Shown here: piece by piece, positions 27,237 through 35,108 of the stretch | How positions within the stretch are numbered: the stretch's first letter is position 1 | Layout of the letters: each line of letters opens with the position of its first letter | Assembly (NCBI RefSeq): GCF_002162135.1 | Contig: NZ_CP021382.1 | Location: 2,292,001-2,356,000 of the forward strand | Source: Cellvibrio sp. PSBB006 | GTDB lineage: Bacteria > Pseudomonadota > Gammaproteobacteria > Pseudomonadales > Cellvibrionaceae | Length of the DNA: 64,000 nucleotides | Direction of reading: 5' to 3' | Made by a program: the position numbers and the translations under genes | The notes under the pieces: generated by a model | What the model saw: the letters and a program-made list of their open reading frames with translations, nothing else | Databases searched by the model: none | Told to the model about the DNA's origin: nothing

Positions 27237-27476
27237 TCAATCGACCAACTCTTCAATAACGTCTACCAGCGATTCAATACTGTTAAAGGTTTTACGGTTT
27301 AGTTTGCTGTCAGGAAATTCGATATCGAATGCATCTTCAATGGCGAGCATGATATTGACAGTGGTCAGTGAGGTCAGCCCCAAATCGTACAGGTCGTCAT
27401 CTTCTTTAAGGTTATTAACATCGACATCAAGACGGCTGTGCTTGGCTAAAATTTCACGCACTTTTTCGGCATACAT
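27237..27476 (-). CDS. Acyl carrier protein (first gene of operon)
   Basis: This 79-residue acidic protein has the carrier fold MYAEKVREIL...DLYDLGLTSLTTVNIMLAIEDAF. Ser36 in GLTSL is the phosphopantetheine site. ATG 27476 with AGGGA eight bases upstream gives the normal length; the longer frame to 27563 is not supported. It is the promoter-proximal gene of the eleven-gene operon. It differs clearly from the second ACP (16359-16598), so the two may carry different acyl units. Confidence 0.87.
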   Translation of the reverse strand: MYAEKVREILAKHSRLDVDVNNLKEDDDLYDLGLTSLTTVNIMLAIEDAFDIEFPDSKLNRKTFNSIESLVDVIEELVD

Positions 27477-27900
27477 AAGACGTTTCCCTGGCAAATAAAA
27501 TTCGTTCCCGGGCAATGTACGGTCGAACAGCATTGATACCTGCTTAACCAAGGTTGCCCGCAAATCATTGAGTAAAGCGTGCGCAGTATAAAAGACCTGC
27601 GAGTGGCATAAAAGTCCTTTTTAGGGGAGCGCTCTGTTTCCTTTAGAACTTTACATTCCGTCAGGTATCGTGCGGCTTATGCCAGAAAAAAGTGGAAAGT
27701 TTATCGACACTTTTTTGGGTAAAACATGAAATAAAAAAACACGTTGGATTACGTTAAACGAAAATCGAAAAATAAAAAAGCAGCAACAATTAAACGTCGG
27801 AAAATTTGACAGACGTTATGCGGTAAAAATGAAAAGCCATGAAGCCAAAACCAGGTTTAGCAGAAGTGAAAAACTCAAGAGAGCGGAACTTGCGGCAATA
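27477..27900. other. Non-coding upstream region of the ACP operon
   Basis: The region has no supported gene. It becomes strongly AT-rich between about 27690 and 27830. It must contain the operon promoter (a candidate is given separately), and ends at the shared terminator at 27901. Confidence 0.55.
27585..27613 (-). promoter_or_regulatory. Candidate promoter of the ACP operon
   Basis: On the minus strand a -10 TATACT (27590-27585) is preceded after 17 bp by a weak -35 TTTTAT (27613-27608). It would give a leader of about 100 nt before the first ACP. The -35 is poor, so an activator may be needed or the true promoter may be in the AT-rich DNA further upstream. Confidence 0.35.
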
Positions 27901-27926
27901 AAAAAGGAATCCGAAGATTCCTTTTT
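27901..27926. terminator. Bidirectional intrinsic terminator
   Basis: A perfect 11-bp stem (AAAAAGGAATC / GATTCCTTTTT) with loop CGAA lies 22 bp past the stop of the minus-strand gene at 27948. Both flanks give U-runs, so it can work in either direction. Confidence 0.8.
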
Positions 27927-27947
27927 TAACAGAGATGAATCAAATCG

Positions 27948-28682
27948 TTATTCAGCCAAGCGAAGCTTGCTGATATCCGGTGTAACAGGTTTAACCTGTG
28001 GCTTAATTTGTCCAAGATCACTGCCAACCGGTGCCAAGCCGAAATCACCAACGGCTACCGGTCCACCCGGCGCAACGGGACGCTCCTCTGGTGCAATCAG
28101 GTCAGCACCAATGTCTGCCAATCCCCAATCTTCAACGTCAACCTCCACCAGAGGCAGGTCCATCTTTTCCTCGGCGCGAACCAGGTCCGCACCGACTTCC
28201 GCCACGTCAAAATCAGGCGTTGTAACCTGGGCGGGCTCAATCTTTGTTACCTCGCTGGCATCCAGAAGGTTACCCCCGGCGGGGCGCAGGCTCATAGCAC
28301 CCGTATCGACAAATACCGGGCTTATTCGCGGCCGCTCAGTCGGCGTCAAAAGGTAAGCGCCTACCGGAGCGAGACTCCATCCAGCCGGACGGGCCGGTGC
28401 TGGCACCGGAGCGGAAGACGGTGCCTCGCGCGGCGCCGTCTTCACGCTCCCTGCCGGACAAACCTCCACCTGGGCACCAGCTTTAAGCAGCACCTCGCGA
28501 TATTTGTTTGCCGTCGCCTCGTCCAGGCCGCGCTTGAGCGGCACAGGCCGACCGGTAAATAGCGCGTCAACCTTGGTGGCATCAACCTTAAACAGCTGCT
28601 GCAAACGTTGTTTCACATCCTGGAGCTGATGCCCCAGAACAATGTCGCCACGAAAGATGATGTCAAATTCCTTCGTTTCCAT
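27948..28682 (-). CDS. Uncharacterised protein with repeated VGADL motifs
   Basis: The 244-residue protein has a compact N-terminal domain (METKEFDIIFRGDIVLG..., about residues 1-85) with an ALFTGRPVPLKRGLDEATANKYR segment, seen in assorted uncharacterised gammaproteobacterial proteins. A Pro/Ala-rich linker follows, then five spaced copies of a short motif of the type (L/A)xxVGAxLL: APVGAYLL, RPAGGNLL, AEVGADLV, ADIGADLI, APVGSDLG. No signal peptide or TM helix is seen. The function is unknown. ATG 28682 fits the domain start; the ORF extension to 28754 lacks support. Confidence 0.65.
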   Translation of the reverse strand: METKEFDIIFRGDIVLGHQLQDVKQRLQQLFKVDATKVDALFTGRPVPLKRGLDEATANKYREVLLKAGAQVEVCPAGSVKTAPREAPSSAPVPAPARPAGWSLAPVGAYLLTPTERPRISPVFVDTGAMSLRPAGGNLLDASEVTKIEPAQVTTPDFDVAEVGADLVRAEEKMDLPLVEVDVEDWGLADIGADLIAPEERPVAPGGPVAVGDFGLAPVGSDLGQIKPQVKPVTPDISKLRLAE

Positions 28683-28974
28683 AATTTTCACCCATTCAAT
28701 TGTGTCTCCTGAGGATAGCACCTCAGCATCAGGAGAGGCTGACGCACAGCTCATCCGCTTTACCGGTTTTGGTGATAACAGGTTTTCTGGTTGTTACAAA
28801 ACAGTCTGATTTCCGGCTGGCAGGCACCCTCGTCTAAATCCATACTTGCAGAACCCCTCACTCTGTAGCACAAGGGCCAAGCAACCAACGGCTTCATGTA
28901 ACAGACAGCGATTTTCCTGAAACAGCAGCCGGTTTTTATTGCATAACAGCAGCCATCTCAGCGAGGACGGAACC

Positions 28975-29235
28975 ATGAAAACAGCTAACGAACAACCGAT
29001 CCTGGTAGCCGGTCAGCTCACCGATACCTCCGCCGTACGCACCAAAGTTGAACAGGATATCGCTTTTTTGACGGGCCGCATCAATAGCATGGAACAACAC
29101 CCTCGCCCCAACAAGATCGTGCTTGAAACTTATAAAGGAATGCTGAAAAGTCGTGTCGCCGTACTCAAATGGTTGATGCACGGCCATGATGAAGATGACG
29201 CAGGTATCAGCTTTATCAATCAGCGCAGCGCGTGA
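28975..29235 (+). CDS. Small conserved-looking hypothetical protein
   Basis: This 86-residue protein is predicted to be mostly helical, with a central coiled segment (VRTKVEQDIAFLTGRINSMEQ) and a second helix (NKIVLETYKGMLKSRVAVLKWLMHG). GAGGACGG precedes ATG 28975. Codon use resembles the neighbours. I do not recognise a family. It converges on cysE, with only 12 bp between the stops. Confidence 0.6.
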   Translation: MKTANEQPILVAGQLTDTSAVRTKVEQDIAFLTGRINSMEQHPRPNKIVLETYKGMLKSRVAVLKWLMHGHDEDDAGISFINQRSA

Positions 29236-29247
29236 CTCACACCGCAC

Positions 29248-30105
29248 TCACTCATCTGCTCCGGGGGAGGGATCTCCCACCACATCGTCACTCAAGTGAT
29301 GGTCCATATCCAACGCAGGCTCTTCTACCTTAGGTCGCCCCACTAACTTCGCCGGCACACCGGCTACTGTCGTGTGCGGCAGCACCGGCTCCAGCACAAC
29401 ACTGCCAGCCCCGATCTTCGCCCCTTCACCAATGTCGATATTGCCCAGAATCTTGGCGCCGACACCAATCAAAACCCCACGCCGCACCTTCGGATGACGA
29501 TCACCGCTGGCGCAACCGCTCCCGCCGAGGGTAACGCCGTGCAACAGCGATACGTTGTCTTCCACTACCGTGGTTTCTCCCATGACCACCCCGGTGGCAT
29601 GGTCGATCATCACGCCACTGCCAATCACGGCGGCGGGATGGATATCGACATCGAATTCCTGGGAGATCTGGTTTTGCAGATAAAGGGCCAGACACTGACG
29701 CCCCCGCTGCCATAACCAATGAGCAACACGATATGACTGCAGCGCGTGGTACCCCTTAAAAAATAAAAAAGGCATGGAATACTGATTACAAGCCGGGTCG
29801 CGGTCCCGATGTGCACAAATGTCAGCGCGCATAGCCAGCTCGATCTGCGGGTCATTTGCCAGAGCCGCTTCAAACACTTCGCGAATCATCATGGCGGGCA
29901 TCGCCTGGCTATCCAGCTTGTTCGCCAGATGAAAACTAATGGCGGCGGCGAAAGAGGGGTGATTGAGAATGGCCGCGTGATAAAAACTGGCCAACACCGG
30001 CTCGCGCGCGCTGGCCTCAGCCGCCTCAAGACCAATAAATTGCCAGACATCGATGACTGCCGGTGAGGAAGAATCAGATTGCCGAGCGTCGGAATCAGAC
30101 AGCAT
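29248..30105 (-). CDS. cysE: Serine O-acetyltransferase
   Basis: The 285-residue enzyme makes O-acetylserine from serine and acetyl-CoA, the first step of cysteine synthesis. The N-terminal helical SATase domain (LASFYHAAILNHPSFAAAISFHLANKL) is followed by the left-handed beta-helix hexapeptide domain with the active-site region DIHPAAVIGSGVMIDHATGVVMGETTVVED and the loop HGVTLGGSG. The C-terminal tail is longer and more acidic than in E. coli CysE (273 aa). Typical CysE ends with a feedback/CysK-binding Ile; here the tail ends ...PGADE, so the CysK interaction may be absent. Confidence 0.93.
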   Translation of the reverse strand: MLSDSDARQSDSSSPAVIDVWQFIGLEAAEASAREPVLASFYHAAILNHPSFAAAISFHLANKLDSQAMPAMMIREVFEAALANDPQIELAMRADICAHRDRDPACNQYSMPFLFFKGYHALQSYRVAHWLWQRGRQCLALYLQNQISQEFDVDIHPAAVIGSGVMIDHATGVVMGETTVVEDNVSLLHGVTLGGSGCASGDRHPKVRRGVLIGVGAKILGNIDIGEGAKIGAGSVVLEPVLPHTTVAGVPAKLVGRPKVEEPALDMDHHLSDDVVGDPSPGADE

Positions 30106-30160
30106 AGGATTATCTCGTGCGTGACTGGATGGTGAATTGCTACTTACTCTATTGCGTGCA

Positions 30161-31546
30161 CTAATGCGCGCGATTGGCCGGATAAGGAGTAATCCACAGC
30201 ATCAACAAGCCCGCCAATAAAAATACAATTAATGCGCTCATACCAATCCGCGCTGAATCGGTATACAAGGTCAAGGTAGCAACCGACATGGGGGCAAGAA
30301 AAGAGGTCACTCGCCCGGACAACGCATAGATACCAAAATAACGTCCGGCTTCTTCAGGGGAGACACTGCGAGCCAGGTATGATCGGGATGATGCCTGCAC
30401 CGGTCCGAATGCAACGCCAATTAAAAGCCCAAATAAAATATAGGCTTTTTCCGCTGCCGTGCCAAACATACCGCCAGAATCCTGTTGCGCCAGTTGCAGC
30501 AATCCAAACAAGGTGTAGCCCGGCCCGGTAGAAATAATGCCGATACAGGCTGTTACCAAAAAAAACAGACTTAACAAAACCAGACGTTTTGAACCGAGAT
30601 GCGCGTCCAGCCAACTGGCGGCCATGCATCCGCCAATGGCGACCACCAACAAGAGAATGCCGTAAATTCCCATCTCCGTGGTTTGCCAACCAAACATGCC
30701 TGCAGCAAAGGTTCCGCCCAAGGCAAGCAACCCGTTAACACCATCCTGATAAACCATACGCGCAATAAAAAAACGCAACACGCCGGCGCGCTGCTTTAAT
30801 TCAATCAAGGTATTTTTTAATTCAACCAAACCTGATTTTATTGCTTTATTCAGTGGCAATCCTTTTCCACCGTCCGGTGTAAATAAAAACATCGGCAAGA
30901 TAAAAATCAGATACCACAGCGCAGAAAATGGTCCGGTAATGCGCGCATCTTCACCCTGCGCCGAATCGAGCCCGAACCAGGGCTCCGTACCCAACAGTGT
31001 TTTTCCATCAGAGGGACTGCCAGATAAAAACAGCAGGACCGTAAACAACACGACCAAACCACCAAGGTAACCCAAACCCCACCCGAGGTTGGAGATACGA
31101 CCAATATCTTTCTCGGGCACCAAACGCGGCATCATGGAATCGTTGAATACAATCGAGAATTCTGCTGCAACCGTTGCAAATACAATACATAAGGCCGGCA
31201 ACCATAAATCAGAACCGGGACTCGCAAACCAGAGCAGAATCAGGGTAATTATCTTGATCAATGCAAAACAGGCGATCCAGGGTTTGCGCGTGCCGGTTGC
31301 GTCGGCGACGGAGCCCAATACAGGGGCGAGCAAAGCAACAATGACACCTGAAACGGTGATGGTGTAGCCCCAGGCGGCTTGCCCCGTTGCGGCATCCTGC
31401 GCAAGACGGGAAACAAAATAGGGGCCGAAAATAAACGTAATAATAACGGTAAAAAAAGGTTGCGCTGCCCAGTCGAATAACATCCAACTGAAAATGCCCG
31501 CGCGCGATACCTTCGCCCGCCCGACCTCCGAATTTGCGTCATTCAA
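30161..31546 (-). CDS. MFS transporter, UMF1/Atg22-like family
   Basis: The 461-residue protein has about 12 TM helices and the N-terminal signature FSWMLFDWAAQPFFTVIITFIFGPYF, characteristic of the UMF1/Atg22-like branch of the major facilitator superfamily. Eukaryotic Atg22 exports amino acids from vacuoles; the bacterial substrate is unknown. TTG 31546 is chosen because GGAG lies eight bases upstream. The longer GTG-started frame (31603) has no ribosome-binding site. It lies between cysE and an M15 peptidase gene, all on the minus strand but with sizeable gaps. Confidence 0.8.
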   Translation of the reverse strand: MNDANSEVGRAKVSRAGIFSWMLFDWAAQPFFTVIITFIFGPYFVSRLAQDAATGQAAWGYTITVSGVIVALLAPVLGSVADATGTRKPWIACFALIKIITLILLWFASPGSDLWLPALCIVFATVAAEFSIVFNDSMMPRLVPEKDIGRISNLGWGLGYLGGLVVLFTVLLFLSGSPSDGKTLLGTEPWFGLDSAQGEDARITGPFSALWYLIFILPMFLFTPDGGKGLPLNKAIKSGLVELKNTLIELKQRAGVLRFFIARMVYQDGVNGLLALGGTFAAGMFGWQTTEMGIYGILLLVVAIGGCMAASWLDAHLGSKRLVLLSLFFLVTACIGIISTGPGYTLFGLLQLAQQDSGGMFGTAAEKAYILFGLLIGVAFGPVQASSRSYLARSVSPEEAGRYFGIYALSGRVTSFLAPMSVATLTLYTDSARIGMSALIVFLLAGLLMLWITPYPANRAH

Positions 31547-31673
31547 GATGTAAACTCCATAGGGTTTTTTGATGGCGTGGAGAAGGGTTTCAACACATTT
31601 CACCAGCGTACTTTATATTTAAAAGAATATTTAAAAGAAAAATGTCTACAAGAAAAACACCCAGGTGAAAAAA

Positions 31674-32381
31674 CTAAACGTGACCCGGGGGAACACAGAT
31701 AAAGCGCTGATAAATTTCCGCAAGGTTATCGAGGATCGTTTGTTTCAGCAGAATGTCACTCGCCACGATATGTTCGCGCAACACGGCTTCAGTCAGTTGT
31801 TGTGCATAGCTGTTAGCCAGTGGGGCATAACTCAAATGCCAAGGCTCTGGCGACACGCCCCCCAAATCAACAGCATAGGGGCGATAAAACCCTCGATTAT
31901 TTTTTTCTAACTCCTTGCTCAACCACACATGAAAAGCGGCAAAAGGCCCACCACCACAGGTTTCGTCAACCGTGAGCTGGACAACGTAGTCTTCACCAAT
32001 GAGTGACCGATCATAAACATCCAAATCCGTTCCCCAATGATGGCGCGATGCACCAGGCAAAGCAGACCAACGCAGGATCGCAAAGACCAACTCCCGCTCC
32101 GACAGGTCTGTGATATCCAGGGCTTGCCCCGCTGTATCGAGTACCGGCCGCCGGCCGCTGGCTTTGCTATTCCATATATGCAACTGGCGGTCAAACGCGC
32201 GATAACTACTCGCGACCTGTAAATCAAAACCGGCATTGCGTGCAGCATCGCAGAGTTCGAGCAAGGGTTTCACGACCGTCCGGTGCAATTGACAACGCGG
32301 AGACGGAACATCCACCAACTCTTTATTATCAATACCACATAACAAGTCAGTATTGATTTTTGTATTTTGATCCTGGGTCAT
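31674..32381 (-). CDS. M15-family D,D-carboxypeptidase (VanY-like)
   Basis: The 235-residue protein has the zinc D-Ala-D-Ala carboxypeptidase pattern: SSYRAFDRQ, SRHHWGTDLDVYD (the HxxxxxxD metal motif) and EPWHLSY (ExxH). It should trim D-alanine from peptidoglycan peptides or recycle muropeptides. No signal peptide is apparent, so it may act in the cytoplasm or use an unrecognised route. There is no ribosome-binding site before ATG 32381 and a TATATA sits close upstream, so the message might be leaderless. Confidence 0.85.
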   Translation of the reverse strand: MTQDQNTKINTDLLCGIDNKELVDVPSPRCQLHRTVVKPLLELCDAARNAGFDLQVASSYRAFDRQLHIWNSKASGRRPVLDTAGQALDITDLSERELVFAILRWSALPGASRHHWGTDLDVYDRSLIGEDYVVQLTVDETCGGGPFAAFHVWLSKELEKNNRGFYRPYAVDLGGVSPEPWHLSYAPLANSYAQQLTEAVLREHIVASDILLKQTILDNLAEIYQRFICVPPGHV

Positions 32382-32573
32382 TGTCGATATATAGACTCAT
32401 TGGAAAATATTTTTTACGCCATTTTTCAATAAAACCCGAGAAGTTAATCAGGAGTTTCAGAAGAAGTATTTGCGCAATGCTATTAAGTATGTAATATAAC
32501 GCGTGGCTATAAATGGAAATTGTTCCCTGGCCAACAAAAAATAATGATAAATAATAAGTGGAGCGTGCCTTGT

Positions 32574-32852
32574 ATGACTAGCAGTCATAGTGAATTACTC
32601 CAGCTGAAAAACCTGGGTATGGCGTCCGTAAATATCCTTCATGCTATCGGAATAAACACCTACTCGGATCTCAGTCGTACCGGTGCTGTTGAGGCTTATC
32701 GCCGAATCAAAGCACGTCATATCAATGTATCCAAAGTGATGCTCTATGCTTTACAGGGCGCCCTGATGGATGTGCATTGGAATGACCTGCCGCCGGATAT
32801 GAAATCCCGTTTGGTAGCAGAAGCGGAACAGGAAAGCCTGAGCGAAGCCTGA
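32574..32852 (+). CDS. TfoX C-terminal-domain protein
   Basis: The 92-residue protein consists of a single TfoX/Sxy C-terminal domain, a helix-hairpin-helix-like fold: LLQLKNLGMASVNILHAIGINTYSDLSRTGAVEAYRRIK...VSKVMLYALQGALMDVHWNDLP. In full-length TfoX the domain follows an N-terminal part and regulates competence; stand-alone C-terminal forms are of unknown role. ATG 32574 has GGAG ten bases upstream. Confidence 0.82.
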   Translation: MTSSHSELLQLKNLGMASVNILHAIGINTYSDLSRTGAVEAYRRIKARHINVSKVMLYALQGALMDVHWNDLPPDMKSRLVAEAEQESLSEA

Positions 32853-32880
32853 CTGGCTCGGGCATCCCATGACATCCCGC

Positions 32881-32956
32881 GACAATGCAACCTGACTCGC
32901 ATTGTCAGCAGATCGCACAGACATTCGCCGTGAACAAGCTACAATGAAGCTTGTTC
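32881..32956. other. Two adjacent stem-loops between the TfoX-C and cNMP genes
   Basis: GACAATGC (32881) pairs with GCATTGTC (32899), and GAACAAGCT (32932) pairs with AGCTTGTTC (32948), giving 8- and 9-bp perfect stems. Neither is followed by a U-run. They may be a 3'-end structure of the TfoX-C message or a leader structure of the next gene. Confidence 0.45.
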
Positions 32957-32993
32957 ACCCCTATGCTTTTGTTTGTAGCCAATCGAGGGACTC

Positions 32994-33788
32994 ATGCATT
33001 TACCCAGCAAGCAATCAGACACTATTACCGATCTCGCCGTCAAACTGCGTGGGCTGACCGAGGTCTTACTTGCCCAGTTGCCGCCATCCGGGGAGCCGCT
33101 GTCGGTAAGCCAGTCCGATGACCTGTTCGCCGGTCAAACCCATACTGGTCTGCTGCAGATTACCGAAGGCCAGGTAGAGTACCGGATTAACGGCAAGATT
33201 ATTACGCTGTTCGAGCAAGGTGACCTACTGGGCCTACCCCGTTCATTGAGCCTGCCGGACGGACAATTCAGTTGTACCTCACCCGTTATTCTGACTCCCT
33301 ATGATCGTGACGACCTGGTCAACCATGTCAACAGCGATCCCCGCCTGCAAAAGCATTGGGCTTATTACCTGCTGTGCCAGCTGAGCTATTACCAGCAGGC
33401 ACTGGCGCAGGAGATCCGCGCAGAATTCCAACCTACCGCCGGGTTTATGCATTTCCGGGCCGGCGAAACCATCATTGAGCAAGGCGCGGTGGCCGATAAG
33501 GTCTATACCCTGCTTGAAGGCAGCGCCGATGCCACCTGTGATGGCGTGAAAGTCGGCGAAGTACATGCCGATGAGATCTTCGGTGCATTGGCCGTCTTCA
33601 CTCGCCAGCGCCGCATAGCGTCGGTTATCGCTACCAGCGATTGCACCGTATTGGCGGTGCGCAAGGAAGAGTTTATCGACCTGATTGATCATCAGCCCCA
33701 GATTTGCCTGGGCCTGATTGAAGAAATGGCCGCCAAGATCAACCAGCTCAACAACCAATTGCTGGCATTGAGCGCGAAAAGCTATTAG
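32994..33788 (+). CDS. Cyclic-nucleotide-binding-domain protein without DNA-binding domain
   Basis: The 264-residue protein has a degenerate N-terminal cupin-like region (LLQITEGQVEYRING...FEQGDLLG) and a second, clearer cNMP-binding domain (about residues 145-240: FRAGETIIEQGAVADKVYTLLEGSADATCDG..EVHADEIFGALAVFTRQRRIASVIATSDCTVLAV). There is no helix-turn-helix, so it is not a CRP-type regulator. The phosphate-binding cassette is atypical, and ligand binding is uncertain. It is a sensor of unknown partner. Confidence 0.8.
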   Translation: MHLPSKQSDTITDLAVKLRGLTEVLLAQLPPSGEPLSVSQSDDLFAGQTHTGLLQITEGQVEYRINGKIITLFEQGDLLGLPRSLSLPDGQFSCTSPVILTPYDRDDLVNHVNSDPRLQKHWAYYLLCQLSYYQQALAQEIRAEFQPTAGFMHFRAGETIIEQGAVADKVYTLLEGSADATCDGVKVGEVHADEIFGALAVFTRQRRIASVIATSDCTVLAVRKEEFIDLIDHQPQICLGLIEEMAAKINQLNNQLLALSAKSY

Positions 33789-33864
33789 GTGCGCCATTGA
33801 GCGGCATCAATAATTCCCTTTCTACATCCAAACCAACAAATAAGAATATTTCTCAATAAAGTCG

Positions 33865-33893
33865 TTGACTTCACAAATGAGAATAGTTATTGT
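33865..33893 (+). promoter_or_regulatory. Sigma70 promoter overlapped by a Fur-like box
   Basis: TTGACT (33865-33870) and TATTGT (33888-33893) are spaced by exactly 17 bp. The spacer and -10 hold a sequence around 33876-33892 (AATGAGAATAGTTATTG) that resembles a Fur operator, matching about 10 of 14 positions of the 7-1-7 consensus. A Fur dimer bound here would block RNA polymerase under iron-replete conditions. Confidence 0.55.
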
Positions 33894-33899
33894 TTTCAC

Positions 33900-34056
33900 A
33901 ACTGCTGCACAACATCTCTTGTGTGACAGTCGTGAAGGTGATCTCCCTGCAAGCTGATCGCCGGATCTTCTCCTTGGGAGTGTGGAGTTTAATCGCTCCA
34001 GGACTCTCGGCTAACCACGGTTGCTTGGGCCACTCATTGAGTGGCCATTTTTCTTT
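33900..34056 (+). ncRNA. Candidate iron-responsive small RNA (RyhB/PrrF-like logic)
   Basis: The stretch between the Fur-like promoter and a strong intrinsic terminator is about 155 nt. Its ORFs lack ribosome-binding sites and convincing composition. It contains short stem-loops such as GGAG/CTCC around 33993. The layout, a Fur-repressed promoter with a short terminated transcript in an intergenic region, is the arrangement of RyhB, PrrF and NrrF. Sequence similarity to those RNAs could not be tested here. Confidence 0.45.
34028..34056 (+). terminator. Intrinsic terminator upstream of htpX
   Basis: A perfect 7-bp stem GGCCACT / AGTGGCC with loop CATTG is followed by ATTTTTCTTT. It lies 114 bp before htpX and does not follow a protein gene directly, which supports a separate short transcript ending here. 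Confidence 0.75.
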
Positions 34057-34169
34057 ACCTTTCTTTCCGCTGGCATTTCCCTCCACCCATTGAAAATTTT
34101 CAAGCCGAACGCATATTTCGTCCTGCCGAGCTTGTCTCAAGCTCATTCAATTCACACAGGAGAATTATC

Positions 34170-35060
34170 GTGTTACGCATCGGCCTTTTTTTGTTGACCA
34201 ACATCGCAGTCATTGCGGTGGCCAGCATCACCCTCAGTTTGCTGGGTGTAGGGCGTTACCTGGATCAATCAGGTAACCTGGATTTGCAAACACTGTTGAT
34301 CTTCTGCGCCGTGTTTGGCTTTACCGGCTCCATTATTTCTCTCTTACTATCCAAATTCATCGCCAAGAAAACCATGGGTGTGCAGCTGATTGAGCGTCCG
34401 CGCACTACCGATGAACAATGGTTGGTGGACACCGTCGCCGATCTGGCCCAAAAAGCCGGCATCAAAACACCAGAGATCGGTATCTTCCCCGCACAGGAAT
34501 CCAATGCCTTTGCGACGGGTTGGAATCGTAATGCGGCACTGGTGGCGGTAAGCCTGGGGATGTTACAGCGTTTCGATCGCGATGAAGTCCGCGCAGTCCT
34601 CGCCCACGAAATCGGCCACGTCGCCAATGGCGATATGATTACGCTCAGCCTGATTCAGGGCGTGGTGAACACCTTCGTGATGTTCTTTGCGCGCATCATT
34701 GGCCACACCGTAGACCGCGCGATCCTGAAAAATGAAAACGGCCATGGCATCGGCTTTTATGTCACGACGTTTATCGCCGAGATGGTGCTGGGTATTTTGG
34801 CTTCCATGATCGTGATGGCCTTCTCCCGTTACCGCGAATACCGCGCAGATGCCGCCGGCGCCCACCTTGCCGGACGCGGTGCCATGATCCGTGCGCTGCA
34901 ACGCCTGCAGGCCGAAGTGAAGGCCGGTGCCGAGAACCCGATGCCCGATGGCTTTAAGGCCTTCGGTATCAGCGGTGGATTCAAACAACAGTTCGGCCGG
35001 CTCTTCTCCAGCCATCCGCCGCTGGAAGACCGCATTGAAGCCCTCAGCCGTCAGGTGTAA
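34170..35060 (+). CDS. htpX: Membrane zinc metalloprotease HtpX
   Basis: The 296-residue inner-membrane M48 protease degrades misfolded membrane proteins. It has the family start [14 protein letters not shown], two N-terminal TM helices, the zinc motif [12 protein letters not shown], two further TM helices, and the [12 protein letters not shown] segment that supplies the third zinc ligand. I chose GTG 34170 because it matches the HtpX N-terminus and AGGAG lies seven bases upstream. The ATG at 34041 would add 43 residues of unrelated sequence. It is followed by an HtrA-like protease, suggesting an envelope quality-control unit. Confidence 0.94.
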   Translation: MLRIGLFLLTNIAVIAVASITLSLLGVGRYLDQSGNLDLQTLLIFCAVFGFTGSIISLLLSKFIAKKTMGVQLIERPRTTDEQWLVDTVADLAQKAGIKTPEIGIFPAQESNAFATGWNRNAALVAVSLGMLQRFDRDEVRAVLAHEIGHVANGDMITLSLIQGVVNTFVMFFARIIGHTVDRAILKNENGHGIGFYVTTFIAEMVLGILASMIVMAFSRYREYRADAAGAHLAGRGAMIRALQRLQAEVKAGAENPMPDGFKAFGISGGFKQQFGRLFSSHPPLEDRIEALSRQV

Positions 35061-35108
35061 ACCTGGCGGCTTCACGCCCTATCTCATCTTCATCCCCCGG
35101 AGGATTGC

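Noticed and set aside
12939..27476. Complete NRPS or PKS cluster
   Set aside because: No ketosynthase, condensation, cyclisation or multi-domain module is present. The A-domain and the carrier proteins stand alone.
33871..34146. Overlapping ORFs on both strands upstream of htpX
   Set aside because: Neither has a ribosome-binding site or family resemblance. The stretch is better explained as a promoter, short RNA and terminator.
34041..34169. Longer ATG-started N-terminus for htpX
   Set aside because: The 43 extra residues include non-family sequence and the start of the terminator region. GTG 34170 has a good ribosome-binding site and matches HtpX.
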